A DNA stretch of 64,000 nucleotides from Orychophragmus violaceus. Lineage: Eukaryota; Streptophyta; Magnoliopsida; Brassicales; Brassicaceae. Shown here in pieces: positions 47,348-58,165 of the stretch (positions are counted from its first letter, which is position 1; each line of letters opens with the position of its first letter). The notes below the pieces were generated by a model. It had not been told where the DNA came from. It did not search any database and saw only the letters and a list, made by a program, of their open reading frames with translations. Position numbers and translations under genes: made by a program. The stretch spans positions 73,911,823 through 73,975,822 of the forward strand of contig CM058239.1 in the NCBI GenBank assembly GCA_030180135.1, read 5' to 3'.

Positions 47348-47662
47348 ATTTTATAATAATAATAATAATTTACCATATCGACAAATAAAAATAAAAATAC
47401 TATACTCGCTGCAGAGGATGAATACTGATAAAAAAGAGAAGTGAGAGAGAGAGAGAGAGTAATATAAGCAATTGTATTGAAGAAGTGAGTTTACAAATGA
47501 ACAAAATGTTTGTTTTTATAGAAGTTAATAAGTTGATTTTACTATGCATGTATAGTGACAGTGGGCTCCACAAATTAAATCATCGGACGTCTTCTCCGTT
47601 TTTCTTCCTCCCTACTCTTACCTTTGTGCATTTCTTCTTTTTGCTTTGTGAATTTCGTAACA
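47348..47662 (-). repeat. 5' LTR of the older Copia
   Basis: Homologous to 41432-41759 throughout, with substitutions and a shorter TAA run. Confidence 0.88.
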
Positions 47663-47807
47663 TACATAAGTTTTTTGTTGTTATTGCAATATTAGTATAT
47701 ATAAAGTTATGTTTTCATCTATGGAAACAGAGGACAACATGTTCCACAACAAAGTCGCAATCCGTGCTTCATCAATATTCTAGCTTAGCCCTGGGATATA
47801 AAACCTA

Positions 47808-48132
47808 ACCGAAATTATCGAACCGAAACCGAACCGATTGGTAGTTTTTTTCAAAACAGAAAAAACCGAATAACCGAACCGAAGAACCGAAGTTCCTGGC
47901 CTATTATTCATTATTGTAGACTTGTAGTTGTTGATCGGTTTTTATTTTCATAAAAGTTTCAATCTTCCAATATACCGAAAAACCGAACCGAACCGAACCG
48001 AATAACCGAACCGAACCGAACCGAAGTTTTATGAACCGAAACCGAACCGAACCGAAGAAAAAAACCGATCGGCAGGTTTTTTAAAAACAAAAAAACCAAA
48101 AACCGAGTAACCGAACCGTAACCGAACCGAAG
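47808..48132. repeat. CCGAACCGAA minisatellite
   Basis: Degenerate tandem CCGAA/AACCGAACCG units in two blocks separated by about 90 bp of AT-rich sequence. No coding frame is believable here. Confidence 0.9.
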
Positions 48133-48164
48133 AACCAAAGTCCCAGGCCTATTCTATCTGAATG

Positions 48165-49398
48165 AGAGAGAAGTCTTGAACTTAATCCATGCTAGAAGGA
48201 ATAGGCGACTGTTTCAGTCGCATGAGATCAAGCTTGGAACAATGAACAGTCAGCTGGTGGATGTATTAAGTGTTGAAGTATCTCCCAAAGAGGAATGGCG
48301 GTTCACAAGCTGTCCATTCAAGAAGAGGAGGTCTTGTTTGTTCCTAATGAAGGCTGATGAGCCAAACATGTTTTGAAAGCAACTAATGGCGCCAAAATGA
48401 GCTACTGAGCTTGAAGAGGTGCCAAGAGCAAGTGTGCTTGTGGATTTCTTGTGCAAAGACAGATTGCACAATGTCAAAGTCATGGCTTCAAGCCATGGAC
48501 AAGTCAAGAGTGCGGGGGAGTTCAAGTTCAAATCCAAACCGCATCTCAAAGGACTATGATCAGAATACTCTCTAAAACTCTCTCAATTCGATTCATTTAT
48601 CTATTACTTTAGATTGCCTAAGACTTGATTGTGTTTAAATTTTCAAAAATGTTTTCAATCTATTCTCAAAAGTTTGTAAATCTATAGAAGTTCAAACTCT
48701 TGTTATTCTCTTGATTATGATCATGTTTCTTCTCAAAGTCAAAAACGTTTTAAAACTTATTCTCAAAATGTTTTCAAACTTGAGGTTTGTCTTTAGTATC
48801 TTGTGTGATCACGTGTCTTAAAGATAAAACGTTTTACAATCTATTCTACGTTTAAAACTTAAAGGTTTCATTTATAGCTAATGTTCCTTAATGCCATTGC
48901 ATATACTTTAACATTTTCCTTTAAACCTTTGTGTAGAAGGTTTAGAAGGAGAGAAGAAAGGCATGTACATTCTTAAGCTTCATTAGGAAATGAAGGCGCC
49001 ATAAGGAGCAACCACAAGGCTTGAAGTCTATCCAAGAGGATGATGAGACCGACTTGAAGTTCTTTCAAGAAGAGAAGGATGAGGGAAGTTAGGGTTAATG
49101 GTCGGAATCCATAAACCCTATGGATTCCAAATTTCAAAAGACACAACAAGATCAAGAAGTTCATATCAAGAGAAATCAAGTCAAGGAATGCTAAAGAAAG
49201 ATTAGTTGTGGGTCATTGTGTTCATATCAAGGGCAAGTTACATCTTGAGTATGTGGGCTATACTCTTTTTGTCCTCCTTAAGGTTTTATCCCAAAGAGGC
49301 TTTCCTTAAGGAGGTTTTTAATGAGGTAGTTCCACAGCTCCAAGCTTGGCCTTTGGTCCTCTTCCCTTGGTGTCCCGACGACCAAGCTTGAGGGGAGT
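48165..49398 (+). mobile_element. Internal remnant of a plus-strand non-autonomous LTR element
   Basis: Similar in reverse to the internal part of the element at 52092-56036: 48240-48360 matches 53990-54095 reversed, and 49255-49395 matches 53295-53420 reversed. It ends in the polypurine tract GCTTGAGGGGAG (49387-49398) before an LTR start. No protein family is encoded. The 5' LTR is absent; the sequence fades out after the minisatellite on the left. Confidence 0.75.
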
Positions 49399-49425
49399 AT
49401 TAGAGAGGATGATGGAAAGGAGGAG
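49399..49425 (+). repeat. First 27 bp of a 3' LTR, split by Copia
   Basis: TATTAGAGAGGATGATGG matches the LTR start of the non-autonomous family. The LTR is then interrupted by the minus-strand Copia starting at 49426 and resumes at 62843. Confidence 0.75.
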
Positions 49426-49916
49426 TGTAAGAATGTGAAGATTAACTTAGAGAGAAATGAAGAACAAACTAGAATCGCAAGAGAGAAAGAGAGAATTAGG
49501 GTTAGCGAGAGAGAGAGAGAATGAGAAATATGTGAGAAAGGCTCCCAAAAGTGTAATTCATTCATAAGCTTTACAAGTCTTTAAATGGACTGAGATACTA
49601 GGTTTAAGGAAGAGGAATTCGAAATATACTAATGGAAAGAAGACAAAACAACTCAGAGGAGAGGGAGAGAGATGAAAAAACTGCTCTATTGGACAGGGAC
49701 AGGTCTGCGCTTGTTTCTTGGTGAAAGTGACATGTCCCACTGGCTACTTCTGATCCCTCAGACCCTGCTCTTACTGCTGATCTCTCATAAATGCTTCTGA
49801 TCCTTTATTCTTTAGCCCATACTTTCCAACGGTTGTGCTGACCAAACATATTTGGAGTGTTCACTTTGTGCCCTGGTTTTGCACATTGATGAATCTTTTA
49901 GGTCTTCATCTCAATA
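49426..49916 (-). repeat. 3' LTR of the third Copia
   Basis: 491 bp, TGTAAGAATGTGAAG to CATCTCAATA. The bases CTTCCCCTCAAGCTTG following it are the polypurine tract in reverse. The motif GTGCAAAACCAGGGC (reverse) is near its right end. Confidence 0.8.
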
Positions 49917-50104
49917 CTTCCCCTCAAGCTTGAATTACAAGGATTGAGATCAAGCTTGGAACAATGAACACTCACCTCATTAAAAACCTAAGTATAGAAA
50001 ACCTCTTGGGATAAAACTTTAATTAGGGAAAAAGAGTGTAAGCTTCAAGGTTTAAGAGAGCATGATTGAGGAATGTCCATGAGCCCTAGCTTTGAATGGA
50101 TGGA

Positions 50105-52091
50105 CTAACAAACCCTTTGACTTGCTGCCTTAGTGAAGATATCAGCCAATTGCTCCTCACTTCTTGTGTAACAAGGTAAGATCACTTCTTGCTCCACCAT
50201 CTGTCTGACTTTGTGACAATCGACTTCAATGTGCTTGGTCCTCTCATGGAAGACTGAATTGGATGCAATATGAATGGCTTCTTGATTATCACAATGCATT
50301 GTGATAGGTTTTGATGACTCGATTCCCAAGTCTTTGAGAAGTGCCTTGATCCATATCAACTCGGTTGTAAGCTTCCTCATGGCTCTGTATTCAGATTCAG
50401 CACTAGAACATGAGACAATCTTCTGCTTCTTACTCTTCCAAGTGACTAGGTTACCTCCAATGTAGGTATAATAGCTGGTTGTTGATCTTCTATAAACTCT
50501 ATCTCCAGCCCAATCAACATAAAAATAACCAACAATGTATGAGTTTCCATTGAATCCCATCCATATTCCTTGACCAGGAGCCCCTTTAAGATACTTCAAC
50601 ACCCTTTCCACCATGTTCCAATGATGCATTTTGGGTGCTTGAATGTGTTGACTAACCTGATTCACAGCAAAACAAATATTAGGTCTAGTAATTGTCAAGT
50701 AGATCAACTTACCAACCATCCTTCTGTATTGTGTAATATCCTCAAATGGTTTTCTCTCTTCAATCTCCCCCTCTCTCATGACTTTGTTGCCATCTTCAAG
50801 AGGTGTTTTTGCAGGTTAGCATCCTAGCTTTCTTGTTTTAGTCAATAGATCAAGTGTGTACTTTCTTTGGGATAAGAAGATTCCATCTTTATACCGACAC
50901 ACTTCTATCCCTAGAAAGTACTTTAGCTCACCAAGATCCTTAATATCAAACACTGATTTAAGAAAGTCTTTAGTGTCTTGAATACCTTTGTTGTCACTTC
51001 CTGATATGATGATATCATCAACATATACAAGAATGACAACTATATCTTCTTGGCTTTGAATGGTGAAGAAATTATGATCAGCTTCTGATTTATGAAATCC
51101 TCTATCTTTTAGAGTTGAGCTCAGCTTGTGGTACCAAGCTCTAGGTGATTGTTTCAATCCATAGATGGCCTTCTTGAGTCTAAGAACCTTTCCTGGTGTA
51201 ACCGTGTCTTCAAGGCCATGAGGAGGTGTCATGTACACTTTATCTTCTAGTTCACCTTGAAGGAAAGCATTCTTGACATCCATTTGTCAAAGATCCCACT
51301 CTAGATTGGCTGCCAAGGAGAGAATGATCCTCACTGTGTGTAACTTAGCTACTGGTGCAAAAGTCTCCAAGTAATCCTTCCCATAGGTCTGAGTAAACCC
51401 TCTTGCAACCAGCCTTGCTTTGTACCTTTCAGTCTCCCCATCACTCTTGTAATTGATGGTGAAGACCCATTTAGAACTCACAGCCTTCTTTCCCTTTGGA
51501 AGATCTGCCTCATACCAAGTCTGACTATGCTCCATTGCTTTGGTTTCATCAATTACAGCATCCATCCATTCCTTATGCCCCTTTGCTTCTTCATAAGTTG
51601 TTGGGGGTTTGTCCTTGATCCAACTTGCCAACAAACACTTGATGTTCTTGAGGAAAGTGAGCCATGGAACAAACTGCTTGGATAAGATTAGCTACTGCAT
51701 TGCTGTTGAAATAGACTCTTGTGTTCTTCCATTCAGAAGGGTCCTTCTTCATTCTTGTACTACTTCTTAGGGTTTGAACCGGTTGCGACTCTTGTTCCTT
51801 CTCCATATCCACATGATCCTCTACATCACTTGCTACAGCATCTTGATCATGAATGATAGAAACGGCTTGATCCAAGTCTTCTTGTACCATCTCTGGTTCC
51901 ATCTCTGGTTTTTGATTGCCTCCCTCATGATCAAGATTGGTAGCTTCTGAGGGTGCAACAGCAGCATCCTTCTTCTGACTTTCAGCATTACCTTTATCTT
52001 GACCAATACCTAAGTTTTCCAATATGATCCTTAGGTTGATTGCCCGGTCAGAAGAGTTTTGGGAGAGATCCTTCAAGTCATCCCATCTTCT
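50105..52091 (-). pseudogene. Linker, RT and RNase H of the third Copia, two stops
   Basis: Leftwards: an acidic linker (52091-51640), then RT in 51287-51634 (SSKWVFTINYKSDGE, YKARLVARGFTQTYGKDY). A stop at 51284-51286 falls just before QMDVKNAFLQGELEDKVYM. The YVDDIIISG active site follows in 50816-51283, and a second stop lies at about 50813. RNase H (50105-50779) has VDWAGD, SCSSAESEYRAM, MHCDNQEAIHIA and LADIFTKA, so its D, E and D residues are present. Only the two stops separate it from a readable enzyme, so decay is modest. I give no repaired version. Confidence 0.87.
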
Positions 52092-53294
52092 TGTTAGAAT
52101 TTCAGAGGCATCCATGTGGAAGCTCTGATTATCAAGTTTGGTTCATGAGACATCCATAAGGAGCTGGGAACCAGAAACAATCAAGACTAGAAATCAACAA
52201 GACTTTAGAGAGAAACAGATTAAGAAGAGTGGAAAACGATTCTGTTTCTAGAGAAGGAACACTTTAGCTATATGAAAATGTTTCCAAGAGTTTAACATCA
52301 CATCAGGAGAATTTACCCATAACAATGGAACCAAATCAGTAATTAGCTATGAGATGTTCTAAAGAAGAAAAGTGTAAAAGCATTAACATAACTGGTTGTT
52401 CTCACACTTAGATTAGTTATGGAAGAAATATCCAAGTGTGGATTTGGGCTGCCTTTAGCAGCCAAACCGTGGCTCTTACATGAGTCTTCATTGTTGTTGA
52501 TTGAAGAACACAAGGACAGACAGAAAACAGAACCGACAAAGAGAAGAGAGAAGGAGAAGGAGAGATAAAAAATTTTGTTTCAAGAATGTATATGATTCTT
52601 ATTATGTGACTTAGCAACTATTACAAGGTCTTGTAAGGCCTTTAAATAGGCATACAACTAGGTTAAACACCCAATAAACAAAGATATAAAGTCATTACAT
52701 CACAACCATTGATTATGAGAGGGATATTCGAATTTGAAATCAATGGATGGATCTTCTTCTTGTCCATCTTCGTTCTGATGTGTTCATACCTGAAAGTGAC
52801 TTGTCCTCACTCTTGTTTAACATGTGCAGTTCTGGAGAGAGACAGAGCACACTCCCAAGAGTTATAGAGACATCTCTGCGCCACTCTCATCTCCTTAAAC
52901 ACACATGTGACTCTTCTTGAGTCTGATTCTTAACAGACATCTGTTTGGCCCCAACTTTGCACATTCTTGATTGTCTGATTATATAAGTGCCCCAACTTTG
53001 CACTCCACAACTTTGGCCCTGGCTTTGCACATGATGATCTTGCCCCAACTTTGCACATTGATCATCTGTTTGTCTGTCTGTATCTGTGTCTGTGTGTGCC
53101 CCAACTTTGCACAGACTTCTTCTTATGGTTTGACTTCACTTCAGCCTTCTTCATGCCTTCATCTTAGCTTTGGCTAAGTGATTGATGCATTTTGGACTCT
53201 TGTGATCAACTCCATAGCTTTATCTAGGAAAGAGGCTCGGCTTTGTCTTTAGGGCTTCAGCCTCTCCTCCTTCATTTCATCATACTCTCTAATA
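52092..53294 (-). repeat. 3' LTR of the non-autonomous element
   Basis: 1,203 bp, TGTTAGAATTTC to CTCTCTAATA. It includes repeated GCCCCAACTTTGCAC units (52945-53112), and about 275 bp near 52485-52770 that are missing from the other LTR. Confidence 0.85.
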
Positions 53295-55096
53295 CTCCCC
53301 CGCAAGCTCGGTCGTCGGGACACCAAGGACATAGGACCAAAGGCCAAGCTTGGAGTTGTGGAACTCTCTCATTAAAAACCTCCTTAAGGAAAACCTCTTT
53401 GGGATAAAACCTTAAGAAATAAAAAAGAGTATAGCCCACAGACTCAAGATGTAACTTGACCTTGGTATATGAACATCTAGAACCGGTTCCTCCATGTTCT
53501 TGAACACTACTCATTCTGCCCTTTCTTCATGACTTGATTTATCTTTAAGCTCTTAGTGCCATCTAATCCTACTCCCTTTAAACCTTCAACAAAAGATTTA
53601 AAGAAACTTTTAAGTATATGAAATGGAGATTAAGGCATTAGCATGACAATAGACTTAAGCAATTTTCATAATTCAAACCGGATTAATCAACAAGTTTAAG
53701 CTATATTCAAGAGGTTTGATATTCAAGCAAGAGTCATGGCAGTAATGAATGGATTAACATTTTGAAAAAGGGGTTAGAGTTTAGAGAGTAGCCTGATTGA
53801 GTTGCAATTTGGATTGATTGATTGAACTCCCCCGCACTCTTAACTTGTTCATGGCTTTAAACCATGACTTCACCATTGTGCAATCAGTCTTTGCACATCT
53901 ATCCTCAAACACACTTGCTCTTAGGCACATCTTCAAGCTCTCTAGCTCATCTTGGCGCCATTTAAAGCTTTGAAAACGTGTGTGGCTCATCAGCCTTCAT
54001 GAGGAACAAACACAAGGCCTCCCTTCTTGAATGGACAGCTTGTGAACCGTCTTTCCTCTTTGGGAGATCCTTCAACACTTAATACATCCACCAGCTGACT
54101 TCCAACCTTTATGAATGCTCACATGAGGATTTAAGCTGATCCACAACTACACATGAAGATTTAGGTTCATCCACAACCAAGATGAGGATTTCAGCTTATC
54201 CACAACCACATAGAAGCTCACTGGTTTTGTTGGAGACTTCTTCATCTCCTCAACCATACAGCTCCTTCAACATCAGCATGAACCGCCTTTTAGACTGATC
54301 CTTACTGCCAACAGCTCGCCATTCCTCCTAAGAACACCAAAACAAACACATAACAATTCTCAAGCAACACAAGTCTGGCCAGAACCATGAGCTTGATTTA
54401 AGTTTCTGTGAAAGTAAACAATGGGCTCTTTAGGAGTGAACTTTAGAGAGAGAATAAGTACAAGAAATAAAAATAAAGAATGGAAGTATGGAGATGACAC
54501 AAGCTCATATTAAGAGTGTGTGCATCAGAGAATGAGAGTATGTGATTTTGGAAAACAAAACTCAGATTAAGATAATGAAAACCAAAATCAGAGAATATAA
54601 GAATGGTAGAATGGGAGAATGAAAGGAAAAGAAAAGTGTTTCAGGTTCAGGAACTAAGTTGTGCTTAGTTTAACTCATAAACAAAACATATTCAAGAAAA
54701 CCAGAGAAGTCAAGAGTGAAAGAAACAAAGATTTGATCTTGCACTTCCCTGATTTTTCTCAACAAGAACTTGTTGCCTCTCAAAGAATGGACCAACAAGC
54801 AAGAACAGAATGAAACCAAGTGAAAAACAGGAGCTTGTTCCATAGAAAACATTGCGGAAGTAAGATGAACAAAATCAAAGAGACAAGAGTGAAAGAAGCA
54901 AAGATGTGCTCCTGCTCTTCTCTGATTTTTTCATCAACTGCTTGTTAGCTCTCAAGGAAGGTAGAGCAACAAGTCTTAACGGACAGGAACCAAGTAGAAT
55001 AAGAGCTTGGTCCTTCAGGAGATTGCGGAAGCAAGAGAGTGAACAAGACAGAGTTTTGCTCTATCTTAAAACCGATTTGTAGCCAAGAATCAAGCT
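53295..55096 (-). mobile_element. Non-coding interior of the non-autonomous element
   Basis: No protein-coding frame. It has three copies of a roughly 30-bp unit containing GATTTAGGTTCATCCACAACC-like sequence (54121-54206) and an imperfect tandem duplication of about 180 bp (54700-54850 and 54885-55020). The 3' part shares CTCATTAAAAACCT and GGATAAAAC with the host Copia's 3' region at 49977-50020. Confidence 0.7.
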
Positions 55097-55108
55097 GCTC
55101 TGATACCA
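55097..55108 (-). other. Primer-binding site of the non-autonomous element
   Basis: TGGTATCAGAGC on the minus strand, immediately beside the LTR start at 55109. Confidence 0.88.
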
Positions 55109-56036
55109 TGTTAGAATTTAAGAGGCATCCATGAGGAAGCTCTGATTATCAAGTTTGGTTCATGAGACATCCATAAGGAGCTCTGAAGCAGAAACAACGT
55201 CAAGACTAGAAACCAACAAGACTTTAGAGAGACAAATTAATAAGAGAGGAAAACAATTCTGTTTCAAGTGAAGGAACACTTTAGCTATATGAAAGTGTTT
55301 CCAAGAGTTTAACATCTCATCAGGAGAATTTACTCATGACAATGGAACCAAATCAGTAATTAGCTAAGAGATGTTCTAAAGAAGAAAAGAGTGTAAAAGC
55401 ATTAACATAACCGGTTGTTCTCACACTTGGATTAGTTATGGAAGAACTATCCAAGTGTGGTTTTGGGCTGCCTTTAGCAGCCAAACCGTGGCTCTTACAT
55501 GAGTCTACATCAGTCCAGCTTGGTTTTGATGTGTTCAGACCTGAAAGTGACTTGTCCTCACTCTTGTTTAACGTGTGCATGTCTGGAGAGAGAGAGAGCA
55601 CATTCCCAAGAGTGATAGAGACATCTCTGTGCCACTTGCATCTCCTTAAACACACATGTGACTCTTCTTGAGTCTTATTCTTAACAGACATCTGTTTGGC
55701 CCTAACTTCGCACATTCTTGATTGTCTGATTATATAAGTGCCCCAACTTTGCACTCCACAACTTTGGCTCTGGCTTTGCACATGATGATCTTGCCCCAAC
55801 TTTTCACATTGATCATATGTCTGTCTGTCTGTGTCAGTGTCTGTGTGTGCCCCAACTTTGCACAGACTTCTTCTTATGGTTTGACTTCACTTCAGCCTTC
55901 TTCATGCCTTCATCTTAGCTTTGGCTAAGTGATTGAGACTCTTGTGATCAACTCCATAGCTTTATCTAGGAATGAAGCTCGGCTTTGTCTTCATGACTTC
56001 AGCCTCTCCTCCTTCATTTCATCATACTCTCTAATA
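55109..56036 (-). repeat. 5' LTR of the non-autonomous element
   Basis: 928 bp, closely similar to 52092-53294 apart from one large deletion and scattered substitutions. Confidence 0.85.
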
Positions 56037-56653
56037 CTTTTATCATTGTAGAAGCTCTTGTTATCCATGAACTTCACATCCCTTGAAACCAAAACTCATC
56101 TTGTTTTTGGTACATAACATTTGTATCCTTTCTGAGTTGTTGAGTACCCAATGAACATAGCTCTTGTACTCTTTGCCTCAAGCTTATTCCTTTGTTCTCC
56201 TGGGATCAAAACAAAACACACGCAACCAAACACCCTTAAGTGATTAATGGATGGACTAGTTTTGTTTAATACCTGATATGGAGATGCATCATGTAGGATT
56301 TTGGTAGGAATCCTATTGATTAGATAGCATGCTGCCATTACAGCAGCTCCCCAAAATATTTTGGGAACATTTGTATGAAACATCATGGATCTTGCAACCT
56401 CCATTAGATGTTTGTTTTTCCTCTCAGCAATTCCATTTTGTTGTGGAGTGTATGGACATCTTGTTTGATGGAGGATTCCATGTTTTGATAGGTGTTGTTT
56501 GAAAGCATGACCAGTGTACTCCCCACCATTATCTGGTCTAAAAATTTTGATCGTGGCATTGAAATGATTAGTAATATAGTTCTGGAAGTTGACAAATGCT
56601 TCTAACACCCTATCCTTTGATTGAATCAGAGTTATCCATGTGTATTTTAAATT
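56037..56653 (-). pseudogene. Integrase core and C-terminus of the third Copia
   Basis: Leftwards from a stop after KYFVTFID (56654) the sequence continues. Frame 56096-56608 has the second catalytic D (FRPDNGGEY), the E (NGIAERKNKHLMEVARSMM) and the C-terminal RVFGCVCFVLIP and AMFIGYSTTQKGYKCY. The first catalytic D (HSDVWTAP) lies in the adjoining fused frame. One stop separates them. The non-autonomous insertion cuts the sequence at 56036. Confidence 0.85.
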
Positions 56654-58135
56654 TTAATCAATGAATGTAACAAAATATTTATGGTTCTCTATAGATACAC
56701 GTGGTGCAGTCCATACATCAGAGTGAACAAGATCAAAGCAACTTTCATAGATAGTCTTAGATGAGGGAAATACAGACTTGCAATGTTTACCAAGTATACA
56801 AGCCTCACACTCATTATTTTTAAAAGAAACATTTGGCATTAACAATCCTAAGGCCCTATAGTGAGAGTGACCTAGTTTAGCATGCCAAATAGAGTCATTA
56901 AGAAAATCAGAATTGGAACTAAAAGCAGAAACAAGTTCAGAAGCAAATGGGGATAATTCAGAAGCAAGAGAAGTGTCTTCAAGCATGTATAACTCATCCT
57001 TTGTCACACCTCTTCCAAGCAACCTACTAGTCTTAATATCCTGAAAACCCACATCATTAGGACTAAAAATAACATTGCAATCAAGGTCAGTAGCAACACG
57101 ATTAACAGATAAAAGATTAGATGTAAAGCTAGGCATGTAGAATGCTTTGGACTCTTTATCAAATAGCTTAAGGTTTCCTATGCCTTTAACAGGAACTCTA
57201 TCTACATTTGCAATAACAACATTTCCTAAGGCTGGTTTAACATTACTGATCAAGTTAGAGTCACTAATCATATGATGTGAATCTCTTGAATCAACAGAGT
57301 ATGGCATGAGATTCACACAAGATCCTAAGTCACAAAGAGAACGCTTGAATCTGTCCTTAGAGATGGAACAGTCTAGCACAAAGGCTCCTGGGTCTGGTAT
57401 CTTCTCTGTAATCTGAATCAGCTTCTTTTCCATCACTTTCATGTAGTTAGCCACTTCTAGCTCCTGTTTAGACAGTTTAGGAACCTTAGGATATGGCACA
57501 GGGGACTTATAGACTCGTTCTAGGACTATAACAGGTTTATGGTCCCGTCTCCAATCTGTGTCGATCGATGCAAGAGATGTGTCGATCGACACAAGGCGAT
57601 TTCGAGCAATTCCATCAGACGTATCAGGACTGTGTCGATCGATGCACGAGTTGCATCGATCGATGCTTGTCTCAGACAGACAGAATTCACCCAGAAAATC
57701 CGAGATTATGCTCTCTTCTTCTTCCAGCAAGTCAATCTCATCTCTTATGATCACATCATTGACGGATCTGTTCTGTTCAGCTTTCCCAACTCCATTTTGC
57801 CTTTGCACTGCTTGAGATGTCTGTTGGATTTGAACATCTAGCTTCTTCACATGAGGGCTCAAGGATTCAAACTTCCCATTCAGATCCAAGTACAAAGCAT
57901 CAATTTTCCCATTGAAGTCTACAGCAGTCTTAGTCTGACCTTCCAGCAACTGCTCCATCATGGCTTCCATCTTGCTCTCATGAGCACTAGCAGCAGGAGG
58001 TGCCTGATAGGAGGATGATCCATAAGTCCTCTGATAAGAATTACCTTGCTGATTTCCAAACTTGTTTCCTTGAAATCCAGAGCCACTGATGTAGTTCACA
58101 TCCTCTTCCTGGTGATCTTCTTCAGCTCCAAACAC
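56654..58135 (-). CDS. Fused Athila gag-protease / Copia protease-integrase frame
   Basis: A single open frame of 493 codons whose halves come from different superfamilies. Residues 1 to about 280 are Athila (Ty3/gypsy): KMEAMMEQLLEGQTKTAVDF, then PKLSKQELEVANYMKVMEKK and the protease FVLDCSISKDRFKRSLCDLG. Residues about 281-493 are Copia: SRDSHHMISDSNLI, NVVIANVDRVPVKGIGNLKL, the integrase zinc region WHAKLGHSHY and CEACILGKH, and the first catalytic D in LVHSDVWTAP. Two protease-type active sites (DLG at 269-271 and DSR at 282-284, the latter normally DSG) stand 13 residues apart. The joint is at about 57295. A deletion after the Athila insertion is the simplest origin. Expression is unproven, and the start shown is only the first Met. 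Confidence 0.8.
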   Translation of the reverse strand: MFGAEEDHQEEDVNYISGSGFQGNKFGNQQGNSYQRTYGSSSYQAPPAASAHESKMEAMMEQLLEGQTKTAVDFNGKIDALYLDLNGKFESLSPHVKKLDVQIQQTSQAVQRQNGVGKAEQNRSVNDVIIRDEIDLLEEEESIISDFLGEFCLSETSIDRCNSCIDRHSPDTSDGIARNRLVSIDTSLASIDTDWRRDHKPVIVLERVYKSPVPYPKVPKLSKQELEVANYMKVMEKKLIQITEKIPDPGAFVLDCSISKDRFKRSLCDLGSCVNLMPYSVDSRDSHHMISDSNLISNVKPALGNVVIANVDRVPVKGIGNLKLFDKESKAFYMPSFTSNLLSVNRVATDLDCNVIFSPNDVGFQDIKTSRLLGRGVTKDELYMLEDTSLASELSPFASELVSAFSSNSDFLNDSIWHAKLGHSHYRALGLLMPNVSFKNNECEACILGKHCKSVFPSSKTIYESCFDLVHSDVWTAPRVSIENHKYFVTFID

Positions 58136-58165
58136 TTCAACTTCCTGAGCAAAGTGGACAACCTT

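Larger units (their letters stand above)
41432..47662 (-). mobile_element. Older Copia element with decayed genes
   Basis: 6.2 kb bounded by LTRs of 328 bp (41432-41759) and about 315 bp (47348-47662) and by the TSD TACAT (41427-41431 and 47663-47667). The LTRs differ by many substitutions and small indels, so the insertion is far older than those at 11-26 kb. Gene order leftwards from the right is gag, zinc knuckle, integrase, RT and RNase H, all interrupted. The primer site (GTTATCAGCACGG) differs from that of the other Copia elements here, marking a separate lineage. Confidence 0.92.
52092..56036 (-). mobile_element. Non-autonomous LTR element inserted in Copia pol
   Basis: 3,945 bp with LTRs 52092-53294 and 55109-56036. 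The flanks are CTTCT and CTTTT, a 5-bp TSD with one mismatch. A primer site (GGTATCAGAGC type, 55097-55108) lies by the right LTR and a polypurine tract (GCGGGGGAG, reverse) by the left, so it is on the minus strand. The internal 1.8 kb encodes no gag or pol. Its LTR ends, primer site and 3' region resemble those of the host Copia, suggesting it uses that family's enzymes. Confidence 0.85.

Noticed and set aside
47808..48132. CCGAACCGAA repeats as a CRISPR-like or regulatory array
   Set aside because: No spacers, degenerate units, and a common simple repeat in plant intergenic DNA.
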